The notes: generated from the sequence alone by a model not told the origin. A DNA stretch of 64,000 nucleotides from Hydrangea macrophylla (GCA_033977485.1 CM066982.1:31412218-31476217); one strand, 5' to 3'; shown: positions 1 through 11,836, numbered from the stretch's first letter. Numbers and translations are program-made.

Positions 1-16
1 AAGGATGGTGGTATAA

Positions 17-529
17 AGAATTTCATTGTGGGTAGATTTTTAGATTTTAAATGGTGGACTCAATTTCGGTGCTCAAGCAATTGGAAGAGATTCAAGTGAT
101 CATCAATCAAATCATCTTAAAGGGTATGGAAATTAGTGAACCATTTCAAGTGGCATCCATAATTGAGAAGTTGCCGCCTTTGTGGAAAGAATTCAAAAGC
201 TATCTCATCACAAGTGTAAGGAACTTTCGATGGAGGATTTGGTTGTCCGTTTGAGAATTGAAGAATATAATCGTAAGGGAGACAAGAAGGGGTAGCAAGG
301 TACTTCATAACTAAAAGCTAATCTCGTTGAAGGTGAGTCCTTAAAATCCACTTCTAAGTCAAAGAATAAGGGAGGAAAAAGGAAGTCTACATACAATGGG
401 TCTAAGGACCACGATTCCAAGAAGATTAAAGGGAATTGTTGGGTATGTGGAATACCCGGACATCGTATAAGCGAGTGTCAAAACAAGGAAGGATCTTATG
501 GAGGAAATAAGAAGTCCAATCAAGCTAAC
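17..529 (+). pseudogene. Copia gag, C-terminal half with CCHC zinc knuckle
   Basis: Gag is the capsid/nucleocapsid protein that packages element RNA into virus-like particles. The piece reads EPFQVASIIEKLPPLWKEFK, typical of the UBN2-type copia gag core. The frame changes near position 50 and again near 205-212, and in-frame stops lie near 290 and 309. Around 437-478 it encodes a CX2CX4HX4C zinc knuckle (C-WV-C-GIPG-H-RISE-C) in the same frame as the downstream pol. The upstream part of gag is outside the window. Confidence 0.8.
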
Positions 530-2029
530 ATGATAGAGACCAACGATCTTGTAGTGGTGGTCATGGAAACTTGTGTGGTGACCGATTCTATGTGGTGGAT
601 AGACACATGGACCACTAAACACATTTGTGGAGATAGAAACATGTTTACTACCTACACGAAGGCGAAAAGTGTTGACAAGCTTTTTATGGGCAATGCTACG
701 GCTTCAACCGTTGATGTCAAGGGGAATGTGATTATTAAATTTACTTCCGGAAAAGAGATGACCCTCATAGATGTGCTATATGTTCTAAAAATTCACAAGA
801 ATTTGGTGTCCAAATCTATGCTAAGCAAGAAAGGATTCAAGCTAGTCTTCGAATCTGATAGATTTGTTTTGACTAAGTGTGGAATGTATGTAGGAAAGGG
901 TTACCTTAATGAATGGCTCTTCAAGATCAACTATACTCCTAAATTTATTATAAATGAGAATGCTATAGCTTCTTCTTATATTGTTCAGTTATGTTCATTG
1001 TGGCATTCTAGATTAGGATATGTGAATTTCAAATACATGCATAAAATGGTTAATCTAGGATTATTGTCTAAATTTGAAATTGATAAGTCACATAAATGTG
1101 AAACATGTGTAGAATCAAAATTTGCTAGAAAGCCATTTAAATCCATAGATAGAACAAGTGAGTTACTAGACTTAATTCATACTGACTTATGTGATTTAAA
1201 ACTAACTCCATCAAGCGGTGGAAAGAAATGCTTTGTTACATTTATAGATGATAGTAGTAGATATTTTTATGTTTACTTACTTAGTTTTAAAGATGAAACA
1301 ATGGATATGTTTAAGACATATGGAGCTGAAATTGAAAATCAATTATCTAGAACAATAAAACGAGTTAGATTGGATAAAGGAGATGAATATGATTCAACTC
1401 CACTAGTCGAGTATTGTGCTAATAATGGGATTATTCATGAAACAACTGCTTCGTATACACCACAACAAAATGGTATAGCGGAGAGGAAGAATCGAACCCT
1501 CAAGGAAATGGCAAATGCTATGTTAAATAGTTCTAGAGTGCCACAGAACTTGTGGGGGGATGCCATTCTTACGGTGAATGTCATTTTTAATAGAATTCCA
1601 CATAAGAGGACTAGCAAGTCTCCTTGTGAAGTTTGTAAAAGAAGAGTACCCTCGTATAAAAAGTTCAAAGTGTGGGGGTGTCTAGCTAAGGTACAAGTTC
1701 CGCTCCCTAAACGAACGAAACTAGGACCTAAGACCATCGATTGTGTATTTATCAGTTATGCTAATAATAATAATGTTGCATATCAATTCCTTGTAGTTAA
1801 GTCCGAGAATGTAGACATTTGTGTCAACACATTTATGGAATCGGTAGATGTTGAGTTCTTCGAAGACATCTTTTCTTATAGGGAAGGAAGACAAAATTCA
1901 GCACCTAAAAGAAGCATTGAAGAGATTTCTTCAAGTTCTAATAACGAAGAAGAAATTGAAGTTGCTCCTAGAACGAGTGAAAGAGCAAAAGAGCCAAGAA
2001 AGCTACTTCTTTTGGACTGGATTTTGTGA
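530..2029 (+). pseudogene. Copia protease-integrase segment, still open
   Basis: This open stretch of 499 codons covers the end of gag, the protease and the integrase. The protease site reads WWIDTWTTKHICGDRNMF, where the family has D-T/S-G; the glycine is tryptophan here, so the protease is probably inactive. A GAG-pre-integrase HHCC zinc finger follows (LWHSRLGYVNF to KCETC). The integrase core keeps the catalytic triad: D219 (HTDLC), D282 (RLDKGDEY) and E318 (GIAERKNR), with DD35E spacing. The listed start is only the first Met of the open stretch; the true product is a gag-pol polyprotein. RT follows in another frame. Confidence 0.88.
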
Positions 2030-3560
2030 CACTAGTTACCATAGGTGAACCTCAAACCTTTAACAAGGCTATGAGTACACCCGAAGCACCTTATTGGTAA
2101 GTAGTGGTAAATAGTGAGGTGGACTCCATTATGTAAAACCATAAGTGGGAGTTGGTTAACTTACCTCTGGGTAGTAAACCAATTGGTTGTAAATGGATTT
2201 TTAAGAAGAAACTCAAAGCCGAGGGTACCATAGATAAGTTTAAAGCTAGGCTAGTCGCAAAAGGCTATAGACAAAAAGAGGGAATAGATTTCTTTGATAC
2301 TTATTCCTCGGTTACTAGGATTACTTCCATTAGATGGTAATCGATATAACCGCTGTCTATAACCTAGAATTATATCAAATGGATGTGAAGTCCGCATTCC
2401 TCAATGGAGATCTAGATGAGGAGATCTATATGGAACAACCTGAAGGGTCTATTGTAAAGGGACAAGAACATAAAGTGTGTCAACTCGTCAAGTTTCTTTA
2501 TGATTTGAAACAAGCTCCAAAGCAATGGCATGAGAAATTCAACCACACCATGATCGCAAATGGTTTTAAAATCAATGAATGCAATAAGTGTATGTATGTC
2601 AAGGAGTTTGAATACTCATGTGTTATTGTATGCTTGTATGTTGATCACTTACTTATTACGGGAATTAATAAGAAAGTAATTAATGAAACCAAAAAAATGT
2701 TAAGCTCAAGCTTTGACATGAAGGACATAGGTAAAGCCGATGTTATTCTTGGTATACAAGTAAGATAAACTTCTGAAGGATATCTTCTCACACAATCACA
2801 TTATGTTGATAAAATATTTAAGAAGTTTGGACAATTCAATAGCAGGTCAGTTGTAACACCGTTTGATGCCAATTGTAAGTTGAGGAAGACTATGGATGAA
2901 AGCATATCTTAACTTGAATATTCACCAGTAATAGGGAGTATGATGTACATCATGAGTTGTACATGTCCGGATATTGCATATTCGATGGGAAGGCTTGCTA
3001 GATACACTAGCAATCCAGGTAAAGATCATTAGGACGCTCTTGTAAGAGTGTTAAGATATCTAAAGCACACCATGAGCTGTGGTTTGCTCTACACACGATA
3101 CCCACCCGTGGTAGAGAGATATTCTGACGCAAATTAGATTTCAGATAGTGAAGAGACTAAGTCCACAAGTAGATAAATATTCACTTTAGGTAGAGCTGCA
3201 ATTTCTTGAAAATCAACTAAGTAAACGTGTATAGCACATTCGATGATGGAATCAGAGTTCATAGCCTTAGACAAGGCGGGTGAGGAAGCTAAATGGCTTC
3301 AGAACTTCCTAAATCATTATGGCTAAAGCTAGTAACGATCGCAGCTAAGAATGTCGTCTATAATGGTAAGTCAAGGCATATAAGATGAAGACACAACACA
3401 ATCAAGTAGTTGCTCTCTAGTGGTGTAATCGCAATTGACTATGTCAAATTGAAAGAAAATGTTCCAGATCCCATTATGAAAGGATTTCCTAGAGATCAAG
3501 TTCAATATACGACAAAAGGAATGGGCCTAAAGCCAATACTTGGAAAAACCTAGCAGAAAC
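2030..3560 (+). pseudogene. Copia reverse transcriptase and RNase H, broken
   Basis: The RT begins around 2152 (PLGSKPIGCKWIFKKK) and continues after a frame change near 2334-2340 (YQMDVKSAFLNGDLDEE). The catalytic box reads YVDHLL where the family has YVDD, so one metal-binding aspartate is lost. From about 2770 the RNase H region (TSEGYL to SEFIALDKAGEEAKWLQNFL) is recognisable but holds many stops, mainly TAA and TAG, up to about 3320. This copy cannot encode a working RT. No function is expected beyond being a substrate for other copies' enzymes. Confidence 0.85.
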
Positions 3561-4075
3561 CTAACTCAGTTGACTAGGGATCCCAAGATCTAGGTTCAAT
3601 AGGAAGACTAGTTGGAAAAGTTTATGTTGTAAACACACATTCATTGTGGTATCATTCATTTATATTGTTCAAGTGTGTAATAAAATTTGTTGAGGTTATG
3701 TACTTACATTTAATGATATTGATGAGTAATGACAATACTCTTAATTGGTATCACCTATATGAGAATGGAAGTGGGGTCGCTTCTATGAGAACTTCAAAGG
3801 CTTGGTTCTCTAAGAGTTATCATGAATAAGGATCTTGTTCAGGACCAAAATGAACACAACCGAAAGAATTAATATGTAGAAGGATATGTGGTCTGTGTTA
3901 TCTAGTGTTGGTTTACGCTAAAAGGTTGAACAGTTCAATACTTAATGTACACTGCGTCACCGAGTAAATCCAGTAGATATTCATTAAAGGAAAGTTCAAG
4001 TCCAAAAGACACTCTTCTAATACTTAGTGTATTTCATTTTGTTTAGTTAGCCATAATCATTCACATTTGGGGGAT
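3561..4075 (+). other. Copia 3' internal spacer and polypurine tract
   Basis: This stretch between RNase H and the 3' LTR has no supported coding frame. It ends in a G-rich run (TTTGGGGGAT, about 4067-4075) directly before the TG of the LTR, which fits the polypurine tract that primes plus-strand DNA synthesis. Confidence 0.65.
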
Positions 4076-4765
4076 TGTTAGATTCGGGGTGTGAATGGGA
4101 GCTTATGTAAGCACAAGGGGTCGTTAGGATTGCTATGGATCGGCTCAATACTCAAGAAAAGGCTTGGAACATTAAGTTTCAAGATTCTAGTAGAGGGGTT
4201 GTTGACCGGTCGATCGGGTCAATGGCTATAAGAAGTTTTAAACCAATTCTGGCAGAGGGGCATTTGACAGGTCGACCAACCTCGTTCGACCGGTCGACCG
4301 GACCCTGTTTGTGAAGAGTCACAACTTTTTATGTTTTAACTTTGAATTAGTTTGAACTTCATCTATTTTAATGGCTGATAAATTTGTATATGCTATTATG
4401 TACTTAGTGTATAGGTGTTGGAACACAACCATTTGTGTAGAGAGACATCTCTTACCCAATAAACACCTCTATATGTACAATATAGTTAGTTAGTTTTTAG
4501 ATACTTTCACATATTTTATCTTCTCTTCTTCATTTATTCTAAAGTCATTGAGAGCAACTTATATACATACAATTCTGTAGAATAATTGAAGTTGAGTTGC
4601 ACTTCAATTGTTAGATCATAGTATCCTCAAGAACAAGGCATCGTAGTCCACAAAATAACGGTGTGTGGGACGTAAACTTGTTTTTCAGACAATGTATTCA
4701 TACGTGCTTCGATCTTAAGTTTAGTCACTATTTATTTGAAGTTTCATATCCAGTAGATTCCAACA
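4076..4765 (+). repeat. 3' LTR of the copia element (690 bp)
   Basis: It starts TGTTAGATTC right after the purine run and ends GATTCCAACA, giving imperfect inverted ends of the TG...CA type. It carries a cluster of GGTCGACC-type words at 4201-4304. The matching 5' LTR is outside the window. Confidence 0.8.
4201..4304 (+). repeat. Self-complementary word array (GGTCGACC type) in copia LTR
   Basis: Two blocks, 4201-4222 and 4265-4304, are built from GACCGGTCGA, AGGTCGACC and CGACCGGTCGACCGG variants, about 40 bp apart. They lie about 125 bp into the LTR. The words resemble, but differ from, those in the other elements of this window. Confidence 0.7.
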
Positions 4766-5253
4766 AATATGTATGCTGGTTTAGAGTGTGTATCATCCAC
4801 AACAAACAAATTAAATACTATGAGAAATTTAACACTGCAATATAACAACAAACATTATATTAGTTTTGGAGATGAGGTATTTAACATATTTATGGTCAAT
4901 AATAACAGTATCACTTCTTTTTCTCATCTACCTGAACCAAATTGTCTATGAATATGCACAAGAAAATATATTCGAACTTGTTTGGTTACACAAATCCAAA
5001 AGCTTGAAGCTACATTTAGGTTAAGATACATAAAAATAATAATAATAATAATAATAATGCATTGATAGGTATATTCATTTTCCAACATGCGACTGAAATC
5101 TGCAAGCTTGTTTTAGGGCGTTGTATGCATCCAGTGTCCATGACCTCTGACGCATCATTATCAATTGTTGTCACAATGTGACTGTCGAGATGTGCATCAA
5201 CCAGTTTCTCTAAATAACCGTGTTCAGCGTCCTTCACTCATTGCTATGATTAT
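4766..5253. other. Unassigned sequence with an AAT microsatellite
   Basis: No gene is supported. An (AAT)n run of about 25 bp lies at 5034-5060. A 73-codon minus-strand frame (5016-5237) has no recognisable domain and runs into the microsatellite, so I do not call it. Confidence 0.5.
5249..5253. repeat. Target-site duplication ATTAT (left)
   Basis: The same five bases occur at 6570-6574, directly outside the other end of the solo LTR. Confidence 0.85.
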
Positions 5254-6165
5254 TGATGTTGTCAAAATCAAGATATGAAAGTATACTTTACTTTCTAAGG
5301 ATTTGTAGTATGGAAAAGATCGAACCCAAAGAGATTGAATTACTATAGCTTTTAGTTTTAAAATCTAAATCTATTTAATTAAGAAAACGGATTTTGATTT
5401 GAATTGTAATTAAACTAATGAAACTAATTAAAATAAATCCAAATTATGAAAGCAATTTAAAAGTTGTTTTTATAAATATGTTTAAAGAACCTAGAATTGC
5501 AAATCCATCACTAGCTTCATAATAGGAATATTTATGAATTCAATTAGCTTATTAAGTTGGATGATAATGGGGAATTGTAGCTACAAGCCCAATTCCTCCG
5601 TCAAGAAGATAACTATGGTTCAAGCACCAACATAATCCATCTTCGGTTAGCACGGATTATCCCACACTAAACTAGGGTTGCGACACAATCCGTCTTTCCT
5701 AGGCATGGACTATTCAGAGACTTGATAGCACAATTCAATTGAATACCATTACATGTAAATAATCTATACAAGCACAACAAATATAGATCATTGAGCACAT
5801 CACAACCAAAATAGATATAAGACAAGAATAGATTTTGAAAGTAATGATTTAATCAATAGAAGCACGATTTATTATAAAAATCCTCTAAACATGCAATCAT
5901 CATCCATACATAATAAAACTAAAAGAAAAACATAAATAACACCCTATTACTTGGCTAGGGTTTCATTAAAACCCTAGATCTAGGTTTAGTTGGCCATAGA
6001 AGCGATGAACGGCAAGAGGTTAATGGAGGAGGCCATGGAAATCCTTGGTCTTCTTCTTCTTCTCCTTGCTTCCCTCTCTTCAATGGCTGTGTATATTGTC
6101 GTATAATATGGTATGTATAAAGTGTGTATAATAATGTCTAACCCCAAAATTAAGTTAGAATAGGG

Positions 6166-6175
6166 TATTTATAGA
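6166..6175 (-). promoter_or_regulatory. TATA box of the Athila solo LTR
   Basis: The minus strand reads TCTATAAATA. The same relative position in the LTR of copy 3 holds CTATATAAAC (58406-58415). Confidence 0.65.
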
Positions 6176-6311
6176 TTTGGAGTAAGTTTGGAGGCTTTCC
6201 TAAACCTATTTGCACTGAAACTGCTATATTTTACAGTTTGGACGTAATTAGGCAGTTTCGTTCGCGTGAGAATCTTCAGTACACTGAAATACGCAACTTT
6301 GGTTTTTACAC

Positions 6312-6405
6312 AGGTCACACGAGCGGGCCGCACGAGCGCGATATAAGGATGTTGCGCGAGCGATTTCGGGTCTTTCGCGCGAGCAGGCCCCACGCACGAT
6401 GTGGC
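6312..6405 (-). repeat. Decayed CG-word array in Athila solo LTR
   Basis: CGAGCGGGCC, GCGCGAGCGA and CGCGCGAGCAGGCC variants repeat about 135 bp upstream of the TATA box. Several CpG sites of the copy 3 array are TG or CA here, as expected after loss of methylated CpG. Confidence 0.7.
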
Positions 6406-6639
6406 TTTTTCAGCTTCTTTTCTTCTGCTTTTTCACCCCATTTAGCTTGGAATCCTTACTTTTCTCCAAATCCTAACAGAAAACAAAGTAAAAATACACA
6501 AAATAGGATAAAAACGGTTAACAAATGTGAATTAAAGGCATATAATTAGAACTTGTTCTCTCCCGATCAATTATTAAAAAAAAAATAATAATAATAAATA
6601 AAAACTAATGCATGTGTGTTAAGTTTCTCACTAAAAACA

Positions 6640-7195
6640 TAATATTGAAAAAAACCAGAGTGTGCAGAGATTTATGTACCAAAGACAAGCTGGGGAATTT
6701 TCTCACGTATGAGTGAGAAAATTCTCACTTATATGCCCTATTCATGTCTAAGCAAAAAATTTCTCACTAATATTAGTTTGTTTGACCTACATAGAAATTT
6801 ATCATTCGTTTTCAATATCAATTACATTGTGAGAAATTTCTCACCATGATAAATTACTCACTCATAGACAATTGTGAGAAATCTGTCATAGCATCACAAT
6901 ATTCTCGAGAAACATACAACATAAGAAATTTCTCTCAACGTTCCTCAAAATCATTACAACGTGAGAAATTTCTCACAACATTCATTACTAGCGATTTACA
7001 AATTTTCATATTTATTATTGTAAACTTGTACAAATTATAAGAAATTTCTTACAACATGAGAAATTTCTCTCAACGTTCCTCAAAATCATTACAACGTGAG
7101 AAATTTCTCACAACATTCACTACTAGAGATTTGCAAATTTTCATATTAATTTTTGTAAACTTGTACAAATTATGAGAAATTTCTCACAATGTTGA
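6640..7195. repeat. Cluster of GTGAGAAATTTCTCAC palindromes
   Basis: About eleven copies or near copies of the self-complementary word GAGAAATTTCTC occur. Exact 16-mers GTGAGAAATTTCTCAC lie at 6829-6844, 6961-6976 and 7096-7111. No open frame or known element was recognised here. Confidence 0.75.
6919..7189. repeat. Tandem repeat, two 135-bp units
   Basis: Units 6919-7053 and 7054-7188 are nearly identical and share ACAACGTGAGAAATTTCTCA. A partial third unit begins near 7174. The palindromes sit inside each unit. Confidence 0.8.
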
Positions 7196-7590
7196 ATTCA
7201 AATTGTTTGCAAAAAACTTTTCTTTACAAATTATATCCCAACATCTCAGAAATCATCTAAAATGGAGGCAATGTATGTACAATCAATCAAATAGACATAT
7301 ATGAAATAGAAGAAAAAAAAATTGTAGAAATTTCTCGAATTGGGCGCATACAAAATCCAGCTTCTCATACCTATTATGCCCATTTTTGCTGATCTTGGAG
7401 TTGCGAAGCCAACGAATATTGATTTTGGTAGCAATCTCGTCGGTAGAGAAGAATGACTCCCATTTATTTTATTGATTTTGGGAGTTATAATGGTGAGTTT
7501 CAAATGCCTAAATTATCGAAGAAAATCAAGAAAACGTATTTAATGTGTGTTTTTATATATCTATATATTCATATTTGAATGTGTATATAT

Positions 7591-7844
7591 ACAGTTTTAT
7601 CCTATGATGACTCCCTCATTTTATAAAAAGCACACCCCTCACTTCTCTCTCAATAAAGAGTTTGTATGATTCCATCTAACTCCCTATTTCTATGGGATTC
7701 CTTTTCCAATTCAGCAAAAAATTCCTCCAACTCAAAAAATCTTGAAATCGGTGGGAGGGAAAATAGGAAAGAGTCGTTAATAGAGAGAGAAGTAAAGGGT
7801 GTGCATTTTATAAAATGAGGGAGTCCTCATATGATAAGAACTGT
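7591..7844. mobile_element. Hairpin MITE (254 bp)
   Basis: Long inverted arms: the left ACAGTTTTATCCTATGATGA and GACTCCCTCATTTTATAAAA are matched by the reverse complement of the right arm (TGAGGGAGTC... to GAACTGT). A short region separates the arms. No coding capacity. The flanks are TA-rich, so a target duplication cannot be fixed. Confidence 0.75.
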
Positions 7845-7963
7845 ATATATATACATATATCATAGACAATTAGATCCTAATAAAAATTCATGGACTTAAT
7901 CCTAATAAGTTTTTTGGGTTGGATCTATTACTATAAAATCCCACTAGATTAGACTTATAACTA

Positions 7964-8129
7964 AGGGTAATATTTGAGATACACCCAAAGACACAACTGT
8001 TTGGATACAACCTAAGATATGTGTCTATCTCTTTCATGTATCACTGTGATATCACATGAGACATATAGACACATCTTTTAGATTGTGTCTCAAAACTTGT
8101 GTTTTTGGGTGTGTCCCTATCTTTACCCT
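7964..8129. mobile_element. Hairpin MITE with ATAACTA target duplication (166 bp)
   Basis: The arms AGGGTAATATTTGAGATACA and, reversed, AGGGTAAAGATAGGGACACA pair over most of the element. ATAACTA at 7957-7963 recurs at 8130-8136; shifting the border by one base gives an 8-bp repeat ATAACTAA. An 8-bp duplication would fit the hAT superfamily, which is an inference. Confidence 0.75.
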
Positions 8130-8137
8130 ATAACTAA

Positions 8138-9940
8138 CCATTCCAAGAAAAAAAAGGAAGGAGTGGGGTGGAAGAAAGGGAAGTGATAGAATCACATGGT
8201 TGATAAGACAGACGAGACTAGGGAAATGAAAAATAAAAGGATGCATTTCCCTCCAGGGTCCAGTCCTATAATTTTCAGCCCGTCAAAAAATAATGGAAGG
8301 CGAGAGAAAAAACTTCCCTGCTTTTTTTATTTTTTGCCCTTAAAAAACAGAAAAAGAAAAAGAAAAGAGCATACATTAAGATGCAATCTACTTTCTACTT
8401 ACTCAACCAAACATAAAGGAGACAAGGATCCCTACTTTCATTTCCCTAGAGATACTTCATTTATCCCTCCTCTCTTTCTTTCTTCCATCTTTTTTTTTTT
8501 TTTTTTCACTCCTTCAAAACATAGCATAAATGCACAAGCCTACCACCTAAACCTTATTGCCCTGTTTAGAAAGATTAAGTTTTTAATCGTTTTACTGAAC
8601 ATTGTGGGCATGTTAAGCTACAGTTTACGTACGCTTTTGTAATTCACTCGTATAAATTGCTTATGACAAAAATTTATCTAACATGGCTGTTGACCAAAAT
8701 CGCAAATTTTTACAATTATCACGTCTTTTTTTATGATTGAACCGCAGAAGTTGATATATCAAATACTTTCCTTTTAACAGTTGAAGTTTTATATTCACTT
8801 ATAAACTCTAAACTTTGTTGCTAGTAGGAGCCTATAAACTTATAAACTGATAAGTGTCCCCAAACCTAACATAACCACACGTGAAGCATGGTTTACCTAC
8901 AAATCTGGTATAGGTACAGATTGAGATAGCTTTATTTTGTCCATTCAAAAGTATGAGAAAGTGTTGCATATGTCACGTGGTCTCCATAACTACAACGCCA
9001 TTGCATTTTAAATTCTTTGAACTTAAACACTCCCACATCTAGTAACACTGACTGGAGCAAACTTTTACTTTTCAATGACAAATTAAACTACCAAACAATG
9101 CCTTACAAGCTCTCTTAATCATTAATTATTGTTGATCTTTGATGCAAAATCTGAAATTTGACCACAACCATCAGATTTGAGAACATAGCTTCTGTGGAAA
9201 AAAAATTTGGCAGCTTGCGACTTCAAAAGGTTAATGTGTTTGGGAAAATAAATTGAAAATTTAAAAGGAATTGGTCAAAATTTTCCCAAATTGATGGGTG
9301 TGGTCTGTTTAACCTAGTAGCACTAGTCTAACCGTTTAGGTCTTAGCTTGGTCGGTTTAATTATGCCTTAAATCAGATACGGTCGCCTAGTCAAAGAACA
9401 CGAGGAAATGGGTGTATGTTAAAAAAATAAGCATGCTTAGATTATTTTATTAGTAATGTTGGGACATATAATGCTAGCTGTGAAATATTGTTGGATAATG
9501 ACATGGTGGCCTATGTTTTGATTATTGCTCTTAGTTCTAAGTTAGTAAGGTTATTAAACATTAATTTAATTAATTATATTGTGTAGTTGTACAAGAGTTC
9601 CCTGTTCCACGATGTAGCATTGATTGAAACAATTAAGTTTCTTAATTTGTGAACGTGTCATTTAAGGACAATTATTAATAATCAAGTTAAAATAAATAAA
9701 AAATGTTAATCAAGTCCAAAATAAATGATAGAATTGTGTCGCAATAATTGAGGCTTACAAATTTTTTAACACCTTTTAACTATGCTAAAACTTCATTTTG
9801 GGCCCTTCAAGTAATCCACTTTGTCATATTTTTTAAATGACGTGAATGATTGTCCTTAAATGACACGCGTTATAAATTCATAGCCCCAGGTGATTCACTT
9901 GATAATAGGGACCTAAAATAAACGGAGCATTTCTTTTATC
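8138..9940. other. Non-coding, no element recognised
   Basis: AT-rich sequence with homopolymer runs. The longest frame (8196-8642) is low-complexity, K/R-rich then F/S-rich, and matches nothing I recognise. It could be host intergenic DNA. Confidence 0.5.
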
Positions 9941-9944
9941 ATTT

Positions 9945-10090
9945 GATGTAGAGGTCTCATGCGAGGACATAAGTCCTATGGTCCGGGGGAGAGAGCAAGG
10001 TTCGAACTCTAGTATGAGCGTGGCATGGAGAACCTTTTTACCAACTAACTTAAACCATTGCTCGAACTTTAATGGAATTACAAGATGCTA
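9945..10090 (+). repeat. Possible SINE relic with Pol III B box
   Basis: AAGGTTCGAACTCTAGTATG near 9987-10010 resembles a Pol III B box (GGTTCGAANCC). A loose A-box-like stretch lies about 40 bp upstream, and TTTTT follows at 10035-10040. No target duplication was found, so this is a weak call. Confidence 0.3.
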
Positions 10091-10409
10091 AAATGGATTT
10101 TGGTCTAGTTCTAAATAATATGCTATACTTCTTAAAATTTGAATCCCAAATTTAATTCCCAAAAAACTTAATAGCTTTACCACATGTTGTGGTAGTAATC
10201 TGAAGTATCCCATTCCACTGCATTTGGTGAAACTAACAAAGATTGATACTGCTACCAAATTTGAAATTCTAATTTAGAAATCACAGCATTACAAGCCTAT
10301 GTAATTCAAAAGTTAAGGGGCTTTTCAAAAACTCACTTTCTGCATAGGGGCCATTGAAAAACTCTTTTTGGTCAAATCAAATAAAAAGAGCATTTTTCAT
10401 TTATTTTTA

Positions 10410-11391
10410 GGATAAATTATACAAACCTCCCCTGAGGTTTGCCTTAATTACACGGACCTCCCCTCTAGTTGCAGAAATTACACAGACCTCCCTCGAGGTT
10501 TGTAATAGGTAACAAAATGCCCCCTCCCCTAACGGCCTGTTAGTTTTTTTACATTAACCTCCCCTAAAAATTACAATTAGCCCCCCTAATATTATAAAAT
10601 TGTCATACTAAGCCACATTTCTCTTATATTTTTGTGCTAATTATAAAATCCCTCCTCTCCCTTATGTTTTTGGGTTAATTTTTTTAGCATTAATTTATAT
10701 TATCTACACAAAATATACACAAAATACATATAAATAGGCCCAATTTTTTTTTTTTCCTGAACAAACCTCTGTCAAGCCCCCCTGTATTACTTTTCTAGAT
10801 CCGCCCCTGCCCCTATGCTTCAAAAGTGGACACTTAACCCCCCTGTGATTGTGGACTAAAATAGAACTGTTATGATTTCACTCAAAGTGCGTTAATCCCA
10901 AAATTAACATCACAAAAGGGGTTAAGTGTTTATATTTGTAACCAATTTTAGAATTTTCATCAATTTTTGTCACTTTTGAAGCATAGGGGCAGGGGCGGAT
11001 CTAGAAAATTAATACAGGGGGCTTAACATAGGCTTGTTCGGGATAAAAAAAATTTTTTGGACCTATTTATATGTATTTTGTGTATATTTTGTATAGATGA
11101 TATAAATTAATGCTAAAAAAATTAACCCAAAAACATATGAGGGAGGAGGGATTTTATAATTAGCACAAAAATGTAAGAGAAATGAGGCTTAGTATGACAA
11201 TTTTATAATATTAGGGGGGCTAATTATAATTTTCAGGGGAGGCTAATGTAAAAAAAACTAACAGACAATTAGGAGAGGGGGCATTTTGTTACCTATTACA
11301 AACCTCGAGAGAGGTCTGTGTAATTTCTGCAACTAGAGGGGAGGTCCGTGTAATTAAGGCAAACCTCAGGGGAGGTTTGTGTAATTTACCC
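10410..11391. mobile_element. Foldback Mutator-like element (982 bp)
   Basis: Two arms of about 400 bp pair almost end to end: left GGATAAATTATACAAACCTC, right (complement) GGGTAAATTACACAAACCTC. The inverted match continues to GGGGCAGGGGCGGATCTAG (10800 and 10990 areas), leaving a loop of about 170 bp. The flanks TTATTTTTA (10401-10409) and TAATTTTTA (11392-11400) are 9-bp repeats with one mismatch, the size made by Mutator-like transposases. No transposase frame is present, so it is non-autonomous. Confidence 0.85.
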
Positions 11392-11400
11392 TAATTTTTA

Positions 11401-11836
11401 TATTTTGATAGCAAAAAAAAAAAGGGCATTTTACAGACAAAAAAGAATGCAAAAGATGGCCTTAGCCAAAAAAAAAAAAAGCAAAAAAAAATAAAAAATA
11501 AAAAGAGAGAGCAGTTTTGCTTTCTCAAATTTGGCTCATCATTGCTCACTCATGTCTTCACTGCCTGTCATGTGTCTCATATAAGGATGAAATAGAAATA
11601 AAATGAGACTCATGTTAAACAGTAAAGACATGAATAAGTAATTGTGAACTAAATTTGAGTGAGAACAAATGCTCTAAAAAAACAACGCAAAATATGGGAT
11701 AAGATTGTTTAAGTAGGCTGACTGATCTGAATAGGGTGACTGGTCTGATCTGAATTGCCACTTTCACATTTACTTCAACTAAACTTTTGGGGGTACAAAA
11801 ACCAAACATGTAGCCCATCTTCCCATGCACGGCCCA
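11401..11836. other. Non-coding A-rich stretch
   Basis: A-rich runs at 11414-11500, then unremarkable sequence. No frame or repeat family recognised. Confidence 0.5.

Larger units (their letters stand above)
1..4765 (+). mobile_element. Ty1/copia LTR retrotransposon, 3' part, decayed
   Basis: Copia order is visible: gag with zinc knuckle, protease, integrase, reverse transcriptase, RNase H, polypurine tract, 3' LTR. Integrase before RT places it in Ty1/copia. The 5' LTR and the start of gag lie left of the window. Gag and RT-RNase H are broken by stops and frameshifts, while the protease-integrase stretch is still one 499-codon frame. The 3' LTR ends at 4765; the next five bases (AATAT) would be one copy of the target duplication, but the partner is outside the window. 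The lineage within copia is not certain. Confidence 0.9.
5254..6569 (-). mobile_element. Athila-type solo LTR with ATTAT target duplication
   Basis: Read on the minus strand it begins TGATCGGGAGAGAAC and ends in a GATCA-like terminus, matching the LTRs at 20316-21910 and 57950-59311. It is flanked by perfect 5-bp repeats ATTAT at 5249-5253 and 6570-6574, and no internal element sequence is present. This is the product expected from LTR-LTR recombination. A TATA box (TCTATAAATA on the minus strand) lies at 6166-6175, and a decayed CG-word array lies upstream of it. Confidence 0.9.

Noticed and set aside
5016..5237. Minus-strand 73-codon frame, reading EHGYLEKLVDAHLDSH
   Set aside because: It has a faint look of a receptor-kinase end, but no conserved motif is complete and it runs into an AAT microsatellite. 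Not called.
7245..7503. 85-codon minus-strand frame
   Set aside because: No domain, compositionally ordinary, and located between repeats; treated as chance.
8196..8642. 148-codon plus-strand frame
   Set aside because: Low-complexity K/R-rich and F/S-rich sequence over homopolymers, without any recognisable domain.
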